Shown here: positions 16,495-23,677 of the stretch, in pieces
Layout of the letters: every line of letters begins with the position of its first letter
Position numbering within the stretch: the first letter of the stretch is position 1
Source of the DNA: Streptomyces albicerus
GTDB taxonomy: Bacteria; Actinomycetota; Actinomycetes; Streptomycetales; Streptomycetaceae
Assembly: GCF_008905045.1 (NCBI RefSeq)
Contig: NZ_VWMY01000021.1
Span: 45,853 to 109,852 of the forward strand
Length of the DNA: 64,000 nt
Direction: 5' to 3'
Made by a program: the position numbers and the translations under genes
The notes under the pieces: model-generated
The model's input: the letters and a program-made list of their open reading frames with translations, nothing else
Told to the model about the DNA's origin: nothing
The model's database searches: none

Positions 16495-17091
16495 ATGGCT
16501 GATGTTCTTCCTTTGGTGGAGGCCCGGTTGCGTACGGCGCTGGGCGAACCGGACGCGCGCGCCGCGATGACTTTCCTCGGCACGGACCGCATCGAGGTGC
16601 TCCGCTTCAGCGGCGGAGCCGCCGGGGAAGAGATCGTCCGCTACGCGACGCTCGGCATGTCGGCCCAGCCGATGGCGGACCCCACGGCGGTCGTCGCCGA
16701 CCCGGTCGCAGGCCCGCGAGCCGAGCTGGTCCTCTCCGTACGCGCGGGTGTCGCCGACACCGACAAGGTGCTCCGCCCGCTCGCCGTACTGGCCGCGTCC
16801 CCGCAGGTCGAGGGCCTGGTCGTGGCCCCGGGCGCCTCACTCGACGTGGGCGAGCCGCTGTGGCCGGGCGCCCCCTTCACCTCCGTACTGGTCGCCGAGC
16901 CGGGCGGCCTGGTCGAGGATCTGGAGCTCGACGCGCCCCTGGATCCCGTACGTTTCCTGCCGCTCCTTCCGATGACGCCGAACGAGGCCGCGTGGAAGCG
17001 GGTGCACGGCGCGGGGGCCCTCCAGGAGCGCTGGCTCACGAGCGGGACGGACCTGCGGGATCCGTCCCGTAAATCCGTCCCACTGGAGTGA
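16495..17091 (+). CDS. Suppressor of fused (SUFU) domain protein
   Basis: 198 aa of SUFU-fold type: TFLGTDRIEVLRFSGG, VRYATLGMSAQPM and FLPLLPMTPNEAAWKRVHG are family-like segments. In animals SUFU restrains Hedgehog transcription factors. Bacterial members are mostly uncharacterised, some linked to immunity or polymorphic toxins, but nothing here suggests a toxin context. No membrane segment or signal peptide. ATG 16495 is set by the leaderless promoter (TATGCT plus 6 nt); upstream in-frame extension has no support. Divergent from corA. Confidence 0.85.
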   Translation: MADVLPLVEARLRTALGEPDARAAMTFLGTDRIEVLRFSGGAAGEEIVRYATLGMSAQPMADPTAVVADPVAGPRAELVLSVRAGVADTDKVLRPLAVLAASPQVEGLVVAPGASLDVGEPLWPGAPFTSVLVAEPGGLVEDLELDAPLDPVRFLPLLPMTPNEAAWKRVHGAGALQERWLTSGTDLRDPSRKSVPLE

Positions 17092-17142
17092 GTCAGGATG
17101 GCGCCGGGGTGAGTAAAGTCACCGACTCCTGGTCGGCACAGG

Positions 17143-18414
17143 TCAGTTGGCGAAAACCGTGACGCTGTCCTCGGTCGAGTGCCGCTCTGCCAGTTCCTCG
17201 GCCTCCTGTGTCAGAGCGTTCCGGCGTACGAGGACCACGAGTGCACCCAGCACCGCCGTGACCGCCGCGACCGCGAACGGGATGTGGACGTTGCTCCACT
17301 CCTCGATCTTGGGCGCGAAGTACGGGGCCGCGGCCGCCGCGAACCAGCGCACGAAGTTGTAGCCGGCGCTCGCCACGGGCCGCGGCGCATCCGAGACGCC
17401 GAGGGCGAGCTCCGTGTAGACGGTGTTGTTCACGCCGATGAAGGCGCCGGAGAGGATCGTGCAGACGACGGCGGTGGTGTGGCTGCCGTAGCCGAGCACG
17501 AGCACGTCGGCCGCGAGCAGCACCAGCGAGCCGCCGAGCACCTTCAGCGAGCCGAACCGCGCCTGCATGCGCGGCGCCACGACCACCGAGAACACCGCGA
17601 GCAGCACACCCCAGGCGAAGAAGACCGCGCCGGACTTGTACGGGGTCATGTCCAGCACGAACGGCGTGAAGGCCAGCACGGTGAAGAACGTGTAGTTGTA
17701 GAAGAACGATGAGACGGCCACCGAGGCGAGTCCGCCGTGGCCGAGCGCCTTGACCGGGTCGAGCAGGCCGGTCTTGCGCGCCGGCTTCGGCTGCTCCTTC
17801 AGGAACACCGTGATGCACAGGAACCCGACCGCCATCAGGAACGCGGTGCCGAAGAACGGATAGCGCCAGCTCGCGTCCCCGAGCAGCGCGCCCAGCAAGG
17901 GCCCGCAGGCCATGCCCAGGCCCAGGGCGGACTCGTACAGCAGGATGGCGGCCGCGCTCCCTCCGGCCGCCGCGCCGACGATGACGGCGAGGGCCGTGGA
18001 CACGAAGAGGGCGTTGCCGAGCCCCCAGCCCGCCCGGAACCCGACGAGTTCACCGACCGAGCCGGACGTGCCGGACAGTCCCGCGAAGACCACGACGAGC
18101 GCGAGGCCGAGGAGCAGGGTTTTGCGGCCGCCTATCCGGCTGGACACGAAGCCCGTGACCAGCATCGCGATGGCGGTGATCAGGAAGTACGAGGTGAAGA
18201 GCAGCGAGACCTGGCCGGCACCGGCGTCCAGGCCTTCGGCGATGGACGGCAGGATCGGGTCGACGAGGCCGATGCCCATGAAGGCGACGACGGCCGCTCC
18301 GGCGGTCGCCCAGACCGCCTTCGGCTGACGCAGAACGCTGCCCGCGCCCGCGTCGAACGTGTCCCCATCGGCGGGACCTCCCGTACTGACAGGGCCTCCC
18401 GTGCTGCTGTTCAT
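17143..18414 (-). CDS. Major facilitator superfamily exporter
   Basis: 423 aa with about 12 transmembrane helices. The MFS loop motif between helices 2 and 3 reads GFVSSRIGGRKTLLLG, and the motif-C-like helix 5 is rich in Gly/Ala/Pro (LGLGMACGPLLGALLG), typical of drug-efflux (DHA1/ACDE-type) members. The substrate is unknown. The ATG at 18414 has AAGGAG 7 nt upstream. The promoter (TTGCAT, 18 bp, TATTAT) is overlaid by two palindromes, which suggests repression by a small dimeric regulator not encoded next to it. Confidence 0.9.
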   Translation of the reverse strand: MNSSTGGPVSTGGPADGDTFDAGAGSVLRQPKAVWATAGAAVVAFMGIGLVDPILPSIAEGLDAGAGQVSLLFTSYFLITAIAMLVTGFVSSRIGGRKTLLLGLALVVVFAGLSGTSGSVGELVGFRAGWGLGNALFVSTALAVIVGAAAGGSAAAILLYESALGLGMACGPLLGALLGDASWRYPFFGTAFLMAVGFLCITVFLKEQPKPARKTGLLDPVKALGHGGLASVAVSSFFYNYTFFTVLAFTPFVLDMTPYKSGAVFFAWGVLLAVFSVVVAPRMQARFGSLKVLGGSLVLLAADVLVLGYGSHTTAVVCTILSGAFIGVNNTVYTELALGVSDAPRPVASAGYNFVRWFAAAAAPYFAPKIEEWSNVHIPFAVAAVTAVLGALVVLVRRNALTQEAEELAERHSTEDSVTVFAN

Positions 18415-18449
18415 GCCCGCTCCTTCACTGCTTGCGGAGAGATGGTTGG

Positions 18450-18500
18450 CGTATACACATAATAAGTTAGATCGGCTAATGGATGCAAGCTGCATCTAAT
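18450..18500 (-). promoter_or_regulatory. MFS gene promoter with two operator-like palindromes
   Basis: Minus strand -35 TTGCAT and -10 TATTAT with an 18-bp spacer. Palindromes: gatgcaagctgcatc (18482-18496, 6-bp arms) covers the -35, and ttagatcggctaa (18467-18479, 4-bp arms) fills the spacer. The region is notably AT-rich for this genome. Confidence 0.65.
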
Positions 18501-18598
18501 TCCGGAGGGTGGCCCGGAAGCGACCGGAGGTGACAGGCACACGCCGGACGGGTGATCGTCCTTGACGCGACGAAAGACGGGGAGGACCGTTGAGCCCT

Positions 18599-19240
18599 AT
18601 GAGGGGCGAACCCAGTTGCCCGAAGTGTGGTGGCCGGGTCAGGGCTCCCGGTCTCTTTGCCGACTCCTGGCAGTGCGATGTGCACGGCACCGTGCATCCG
18701 CTGCAGCCCGTGATCCCGCCCAGCGTCGAGGCCCTCAGTGTCGTGGTGCACCGCGCGCACGTACCGGTGTGGATGCCGTGGCCGCTGCCTGTCGGGTGGC
18801 TCTTCACGGGTGCGACGTTCGCCGGGGACGACCACAGCGGCGGTCGTGCCACGGCTGTGGCGTGCTCCGGGCCGGGGCCGCTCGGTGGCATAGGAGAGCT
18901 GCTGCTCGTCGCCGAGGAGCTAGGTGTGGGCCTCGGCGCGCGGTACGCGGGTGTCGACGGGCCCGATCCCGGTCCGTACATGAACGTCGAGAAACCTGCC
19001 CAGGCGAAGGTGCTTGCCGCGGGTCGGCCTACGCCGTTGTGGCACGTCGCGGGGACGCCCGACGACCGGGCCGTTTTCGCGGGGGAGGCTCGGGGGTTGT
19101 GGCTGTGGGCGGTTGTCTGGCCTGAGCAGTCGGGGCTGTTGATGTATGACGAGCTGGTGCTTACGGATTTGCGGGATGCGGGCGCCGAGGTGGATCTGTT
19201 GCCTTGTGGGGCGCTGTCTCCGCGGATTCTTGAGCCGTAG
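18599..19240 (+). CDS. Conserved actinobacterial protein with N-terminal zinc-ribbon motif (DUF6758-like)
   Basis: 213 aa. The N-terminus MRGEPSCPKCGGRV with a later CDVHG forms a C-x2-C...C-x2-H zinc site. The rest is a soluble domain with LPVGWLFTGATFAGDD, GGIGELLLVAEELGVGLGARY and LWLWAVVWPEQSGLLMYDEL. No enzyme motif is recognised. Two starts compete: TTG 18590, 3 nt after GGAGGA, and ATG 18599, 12 nt after it; I give the ATG. It lies divergent from the MFS gene and is followed by a copy of the dispersed palindrome. Confidence 0.75.
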   Translation: MRGEPSCPKCGGRVRAPGLFADSWQCDVHGTVHPLQPVIPPSVEALSVVVHRAHVPVWMPWPLPVGWLFTGATFAGDDHSGGRATAVACSGPGPLGGIGELLLVAEELGVGLGARYAGVDGPDPGPYMNVEKPAQAKVLAAGRPTPLWHVAGTPDDRAVFAGEARGLWLWAVVWPEQSGLLMYDELVLTDLRDAGAEVDLLPCGALSPRILEP

Positions 19241-19293
19241 CGCTCCGCTGGGTTCGGCCGTGTGGGGTTTGGGGTGCCTGGGGCGCTTGGTAG

Positions 19294-19350
19294 GTGCGGG
19301 TTCGTGGGGGCTTGTCGCGCAGTTCCCCGCGCCCCTTACGGCGCGCGCCC
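19294..19350. repeat. Dispersed intergenic palindrome, copy 4
   Basis: ggtgcgggttcgtgggggct, then tgtcgcgcagttccccgcgc and cccttacggcgcgcgcc. Left arm conserved, right arm truncated. It lies between the DUF6758-like gene and the PHP gene. Confidence 0.75.
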
Positions 19351-19462
19351 CCGAAGGCAGCTGTAGGGGGTGCTCTCCGGCTATGGGTGTGACAGGAGTG
19401 GGTTCCGCTCCCGTTATCCTTGAGCGGTCCCTCTTGTTCCGTCCGTGTCTGGAGTTCGTGTC

Positions 19463-20329
19463 GTGCGCATCGATCTGCACTGCCACTCCACGGCCTCCGA
19501 CGGTACGGACACCCCCGCCGAGCTGGTGCGCAACGCTGCCGCCGCCGGCCTGGACGTCGTCGCGCTGACGGACCACGACACCACCCGCGGGTACGCAGAG
19601 GCCATCGCGGCCGTGCCCGCCGGGCTGACGCTGGTGACCGGGGCCGAGCTCTCCTGCCGTCTCGACGGTGTGGGGCTGCACATGCTGGCGTATCTCTTCG
19701 ATCCCGAGGAGCCGGACCTGCTGCGTGAGCGTGAGCTCGTACGGGACGACCGGGTGCCGCGGGCTCATGCGATGATCGGCAAGCTTCAGGAGCTGGGCGT
19801 GCCGGTGACGTGGGAGCACGTGGCACGGATCGCGGCCGGTGGGTCAGTGGGGCGGCCGCACATCGCAACCGCGCTGGTCGAGCTGGGGGTTGTGCCCAGC
19901 GTCTCCGACGCCTTCACGCCCCAGTGGCTCGCCGACGGCGGGCGGGCGTACGTCGAGAAGCACGAGTCGGATCCCTTCGAGGCGATCCGGCTGGTCAAGG
20001 CCGCGGGCGGGGTGACCGTCTTCGCGCACCCCGCGGCCGCCAAGCGCGGGCAGGTCGTGCCGGAGTCCGCGATCGCCGAGCTCGCGGCGGCCGGGCTCGA
20101 CGGGATCGAGGTCGACCACATGGACCACGATCCGGCCACCCGGGCCCGACTGCGGGGGCTCGCGGGCGAGTTGGGGCTGCTGGCCACCGGGTCCAGTGAC
20201 TATCACGGCAGCCGCAAGACGTGTGTGCTCGGGGAGTTCACGACGGATCCCGAGATCTACGGGGAGATCACTCGGCGGGCGACGGGGGCGTTCCCCGTGC
20301 CGGGCGCGGGTGGGAACGCGGGCGCCTGA
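19463..20329 (+). CDS. PHP-domain metal-dependent phosphoesterase
   Basis: 288 aa. PHP metal ligands: HCH near the N-terminus (RIDLHCHSTASDGTD), TDHDT, GAELSC, FAHPAA and a late D-x-H (SSDYHGS). The family includes 3',5'-nucleoside bisphosphate phosphatases and 5'-3' oligoribonucleases of the YciV/RNase AM type, and this length and motif set fit that subgroup. The GTG at 19463 gives the compact start VRIDLHCH with GGAG 8 nt upstream. Followed by the marC-like gene in the same direction, 131 bp apart. Confidence 0.9.
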   Translation: MRIDLHCHSTASDGTDTPAELVRNAAAAGLDVVALTDHDTTRGYAEAIAAVPAGLTLVTGAELSCRLDGVGLHMLAYLFDPEEPDLLRERELVRDDRVPRAHAMIGKLQELGVPVTWEHVARIAAGGSVGRPHIATALVELGVVPSVSDAFTPQWLADGGRAYVEKHESDPFEAIRLVKAAGGVTVFAHPAAAKRGQVVPESAIAELAAAGLDGIEVDHMDHDPATRARLRGLAGELGLLATGSSDYHGSRKTCVLGEFTTDPEIYGEITRRATGAFPVPGAGGNAGA

Positions 20330-20460
20330 CCGTCCTCGCCTCCTGAGGCGCGGGCGCCGATACGTCCACATCACCGGTAGCGGCCGACGTGCCGCCCCTT
20401 TCCGTGTTCCACGTGTGCACGGGTTCCACGTGTTCCACCCACACCAGCGCAAGGCTCACC

Positions 20461-21066
20461 GTGTTCGATCTCGCCGTCTTCGGCTCCCTCTTCCTGACCC
20501 TCTTCGTCATCATGGATCCCCCCGGGATCACCCCGATCTTCCTCGCGCTGACGGCCGGACGGCCGGCCAAGGTGCAGAAGCGGATGGCGTTCCAGGCCGT
20601 CTGCGTGGCCGGCGGCGTGATCGCCGTGTTCGGGCTGCTCGGGCATCAGATCCTGAACTACCTGCATGTGTCCGTCCCCGCGCTGATGATCGCGGGCGGA
20701 CTGCTCCTCCTCCTCATCGCGCTCGATCTGCTCACGGGCAAGACGGACGAGCCCAAGCAGACGAAGGACGTCAACGCCGCCCTCGTACCGCTGGGCATAC
20801 CGCTGCTCGCCGGACCCGGCGCGATCGTGTCCGTCATCCTGGCCGTACAGAAGGCCGACAGTGTGGCGACGCAGGTGTCTGTCTGGACGGCGATCATCGC
20901 CATCCATGTCGTGCTGTGGATTGTGATGCGGTACTCGCTGCTGATCATCCGTGTCATCAAGGACGGCGGTGTCGTGCTGGTGACCCGGCTCGCGGGCATG
21001 ATGCTCTCCGCGATCGCCGTGCAGCAGATCATCAACGGGGTCACACAGGTCGTCCAGGGCAGCTGA
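20461..21066 (+). CDS. MarC-family integral membrane protein
   Basis: 201 aa, about six transmembrane helices. Typical family features are FIVMDPPGITPIFLAL-like helix 1 (here LFVIMDPPGITPIFLAL), the VPLGIPLLAGPGAIVSVI segment and RLAGMMLSAIAVQQIINGV. Despite the historical name, MarC proteins are not established drug transporters; the role is unknown. GTG 20461 starts at the first hydrophobic helix, with only a weak AAGG upstream. The stop codon runs into a 20-bp tandem repeat and then a strong terminator. Confidence 0.88.
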   Translation: MFDLAVFGSLFLTLFVIMDPPGITPIFLALTAGRPAKVQKRMAFQAVCVAGGVIAVFGLLGHQILNYLHVSVPALMIAGGLLLLLIALDLLTGKTDEPKQTKDVNAALVPLGIPLLAGPGAIVSVILAVQKADSVATQVSVWTAIIAIHVVLWIVMRYSLLIIRVIKDGGVVLVTRLAGMMLSAIAVQQIINGVTQVVQGS

Positions 21067-21165
21067 ATGTCCCGTACGGGACGCGCAATCCTCGTACGCG
21101 ACGCTGAATCCTCGTACGCGACGCTGAATCCTCGTACGCAACGCGGAATCGTCGTGGGCGACGCA
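21065..21165. repeat. Tandem array of five degenerate 20-bp units after marC-like gene
   Basis: Unit gaatcctcgtacgcgacgct. Two central copies are near identical and the flanking ones diverge. Each unit contains cgtacg or a close variant. The array starts at the stop codon and abuts the terminator, whose left arm looks like a sixth, diverged unit. Confidence 0.85.
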
Positions 21166-21203
21166 GAACCCCCGTACGGCGTCGGTGCCGTACGGGGGTT
21201 CTG
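21164..21203. terminator. Bidirectional hairpin terminator
   Basis: Perfect 17-bp stem (21164-21180 with 21187-21203), 6-nt loop, between the convergent MarC-like gene and the 50-aa gene. Confidence 0.88.
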
Positions 21204-21224
21204 AAGACTGTCAAACGTCCGCTG

Positions 21225-21377
21225 CTATGAGGCCGAGGTGTCGGCCGGGCGGATCCAGAGGCGCTGCCCGATGGCGGCGGCTTGCTGAACGATCCGGTTG
21301 ACGGAGGCGGCGTCCACGACAGTGCTGTCCACGGGGGTGCCGTCGACATCGTCGAGTCGCATGATTTCGAAGCGCAC
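21225..21377 (-). CDS. Small conserved-looking 50-aa protein
   Basis: Reads VRFEIMRLDDVDGTPVDSTV and continues with an Ala/Val/Ile-rich helix (VDAASVNRIVQQAAAIGQ) to RLWIRPADTSAS. GTG start with GGGAG about 7 nt upstream. An alternative in-frame ATG at 21401 gives 58 aa, but AGGAGG directly abuts it. The balanced composition, coding-type third positions, own ribosome site and shared terminator support a real gene. No function recognised. It lies between MarC-like and NYN genes. Confidence 0.75.
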   Translation of the reverse strand: MRFEIMRLDDVDGTPVDSTVVDAASVNRIVQQAAAIGQRLWIRPADTSAS

Positions 21378-21588
21378 AGGCTTCTCCCTTCGTCTGGTCA
21401 TCCTCCTGAAGGAGAACTACTGGTTGTTGGGCGAGCGAGGCGTCAGCGCCCCGCGTTCCCGTAGGAGTCAACGGGATGTGTGTTACGAACATTCCCTACG
21501 CTAAGGAAATTTTTCGAACGTCTAATTACTTGCGAGTATCGGGACCGGTTGTGTTCATGCAGTGACGGCCTGCGACAATGAGGCGCAT

Positions 21589-22503
21589 ATGAATGACGAC
21601 CTCGCGGCAACCGACGATCTGGCCTCCCTCGGCGCGCGCATCGCCCGCACGAACGAGCTGCTCCAGCGCATGCTCGCCGAGGTGGCGAAGACGCCGTCGA
21701 CGCATGCGATCTTCGTCGACGCCGGGTACCTGTACGCGGCCGCGGGCCGGCTCGTCGCCGGGACGGAGGACCGCCGGGCCTTCGATCTGGACGCCGAGGG
21801 ACTCATCGAGGCGCTCATCGACCGGGCGCGCACGATCTTCGCGGACAGCAGGCTGCTGCGCGTCTACTGGTACGACGGGGCGCGGCGCCGCATCCATACC
21901 GCGGAGCAGCAGTCCATCGCCGAGCTGCCCGACGTCAAGGTCCGGCTGGGCAATCTCAACGCCAACAACCAGCAGAAGGGCGTCGACTCGCTGATCCGCA
22001 CCGACCTGGAGTCACTGGCCCGGCACCGCGCCATCAGCGACGCGGCGCTCATCGGCGGCGACGAGGACCTGGTCTCGGCGGTCGAGGCGGCGCAGGGGTA
22101 CGGGGCCCGGGTGCACCTCTGGGGTATCGAGGCGCCGGAGGGCCGCAACCAGGCGGAGCCGCTGCTCTGGGAGGTCGACAGCCAGCGGACCTTCGACCTG
22201 GAGTTCTTCAAGCCGTACGTCGCCCGGCGGACCGCCGCCGCGTTCGACATGTCGGGTTCGGCCCGGCCCACGCGCGACGACGTGCGGTTCGTGGGCGCGC
22301 AGATCGCCGCGAAGTGGCTGGCCGCGCGCGGGCGGGAGTCGCTGGCGGAGCTGCTGCCCGGACATCCGTATCTGCCCGGCCCTGTCGACCAGGACCTGCT
22401 CGTCGAGGCGGAGGGGCTGCTTCAGTACTCGCTGCGGGGGCAGGCGGATCTGCGGCGGGCGCTGCGGGACGGGTTCTGGGAGCACTTGCAGGGGCAGTAC
22501 TAG
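21589..22503 (+). CDS. NYN-domain (PIN-like) putative ribonuclease
   Basis: 304 aa. A NYN domain spans about residues 38-190: acidic residues expected at the metal site are in THAIFVDAGYLY, VYWYDGARRR, GVDSLIRTDLESLA and DAALIGGDEDLVSAV. NYN proteins are PIN-fold RNases thought to act on tRNA or mRNA. The C-terminal 100 residues form a helical region (DVRFVGAQIAAKWLAARG). ATG 21589 follows a GACAAT box (21574-21579) by 9 nt, so the leader is very short or absent. A copy of the dispersed palindrome follows. Confidence 0.88.
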   Translation: MNDDLAATDDLASLGARIARTNELLQRMLAEVAKTPSTHAIFVDAGYLYAAAGRLVAGTEDRRAFDLDAEGLIEALIDRARTIFADSRLLRVYWYDGARRRIHTAEQQSIAELPDVKVRLGNLNANNQQKGVDSLIRTDLESLARHRAISDAALIGGDEDLVSAVEAAQGYGARVHLWGIEAPEGRNQAEPLLWEVDSQRTFDLEFFKPYVARRTAAAFDMSGSARPTRDDVRFVGAQIAAKWLAARGRESLAELLPGHPYLPGPVDQDLLVEAEGLLQYSLRGQADLRRALRDGFWEHLQGQY

Positions 22504-22587
22504 GCCGCCTGTCGTCTCCGGGCCCGCAGTGGGCTCGTACCAGGCGGTGCTAAGCGGGTCCGGCGAAGTCCGGTGCGGTTCGGCAGC

Positions 22588-22640
22588 GCCCCGAAGGGGC
22601 GCGGGGAACTGCGCGACCAGCCACGACGGACCCGCGGATG
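22588..22640. repeat. Dispersed intergenic palindrome, copy 5
   Basis: gccccgaaggggcgcggggaa continuing ctgcgcgaccagccacgacg and gacccgcgg. It is nearly identical to copy 1, between the convergent NYN and hydrolase genes. Confidence 0.8.
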
Positions 22641-22665
22641 AAGCACCGCACTTCCAGCGGAGCGC

Positions 22666-23535
22666 TTAGCCCACCCGGTCCCAGAACGCGCCAAGGGCCT
22701 CGGCCGTCTCCAGTGGGCGGTCCGAGTTGGGGGAGTGTTCGGCTCCGTGGATGACCGTGCGGTGCGCGTCGAGGCGTGCGGCCATGTCGTCGAGGAGCGG
22801 CAGCGGCCAGGTGTCGTCGCGTTCGCCGGACAGGACGAGCACGGGCAGCCCTACGGCGGCCAGGTCGCCCACACGGTCGGGCTCCGCGCACAACTGGCGC
22901 CCCGCAGCGGTGAGTTGGGCGGGGCTGTTGCCGAGCCAGCGGCGCTTCAGGTCCTGCTGGTCGTCGAGACCTGCGTCCAGGTCGCCCTCGGCGTCCTCCG
23001 GGGGCTCAAGGGCCTGGATCGCGTCCCACACCTGCGCCATGTCCATCACGGCGAGCGCGTCCCGCAGCAGCTTCACGCGCTGCTGCTGGGAGGGGGAGAT
23101 CTCGGCGGGCCCGGACGACATCAGGGTGAGCGACCGGAAACGGGTCGGGTCCAGCAGTACGGCGGCCCTGGCGACGAGTCCGCCGAAGGAGTGGCCCACG
23201 AGGTGGACGCGGTCCTCCGGGTCGTCGGTCAGAGCGTCGATCTGTGCGAGCACGTCACGCGCCAACTCGCCCTGCGCGTAAGGAGTTTCGTCGTCCAGTG
23301 GCCCCGGAGTCTCGTACTGCCCCCGACCGTCCACGGCGATGGTCCGGTACCCGGCCGCGGCCAGCGGTTCGTGCAGCGAGATGAAGTCCTCCTTGCTGCC
23401 GGTGAACCCGGGCAGCAGCAGCGCGGTTCCCTTCACGGGGCTGCCCGCCTCGATCACGGCGAACTCCCCGCGCGCGGTGCCGAGCCGATACGCGCGGGCG
23501 AAGGAGGGCGGGACGAAAGTGGCGGGCCTGCTCAT
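22666..23535 (-). CDS. Alpha/beta hydrolase
   Basis: 289 aa. Canonical fold markers: LLLPGFTGSKEDF (HG-like oxyanion loop), IAVDGRGQYETPG, nucleophile elbow VGHSFGGLVA, an acid in LSGERDDTWPLP, and the late His in HGAEHSPNSD. The substrate cannot be deduced. The ATG at 23535 has no Shine-Dalgarno; minus-strand TAGCCT (23543-23548) lies 7 nt upstream, indicating leaderless expression. Downstream of the helicase gene on the same strand, separated by a terminator. Confidence 0.9.
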   Translation of the reverse strand: MSRPATFVPPSFARAYRLGTARGEFAVIEAGSPVKGTALLLPGFTGSKEDFISLHEPLAAAGYRTIAVDGRGQYETPGPLDDETPYAQGELARDVLAQIDALTDDPEDRVHLVGHSFGGLVARAAVLLDPTRFRSLTLMSSGPAEISPSQQQRVKLLRDALAVMDMAQVWDAIQALEPPEDAEGDLDAGLDDQQDLKRRWLGNSPAQLTAAGRQLCAEPDRVGDLAAVGLPVLVLSGERDDTWPLPLLDDMAARLDAHRTVIHGAEHSPNSDRPLETAEALGAFWDRVG

Positions 23536-23629
23536 GAGGAGGAGGCTATCCGGGGAACCTTGCGGGCGGCACGCCGGGCGGCGGCCATGAGATGACGGGC
23601 GGAGCCCCGCAGCCGCGCCGGGGAACGCC

Positions 23630-23666
23630 GACGGCCCGGTCCCAACCATGGTGGGACCGGGCCGTC
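23630..23666 (-). terminator. Hairpin terminator after the DEAD-box helicase gene
   Basis: 15-bp stem (23630-23644 with 23652-23666) around a short loop, starting 12 bp after the helicase stop. No T run, which is common for terminators in this group. Confidence 0.75.
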
Positions 23667-23677
23667 AGGTGTGAGCG

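Noticed and set aside
16495..17091. SUFU protein as antitoxin or immunity gene
   Set aside because: No toxin, polymorphic repeats or secretion gene next to it; neighbours are corA and an MFS exporter.
17143..18414. Antibiotic-resistance exporter of a biosynthetic cluster
   Set aside because: No biosynthetic genes occur in the window; the MFS gene stands alone among housekeeping genes.
21065..21203. CRISPR array
   Set aside because: Repeats are directly adjacent without spacers and no cas gene is near.
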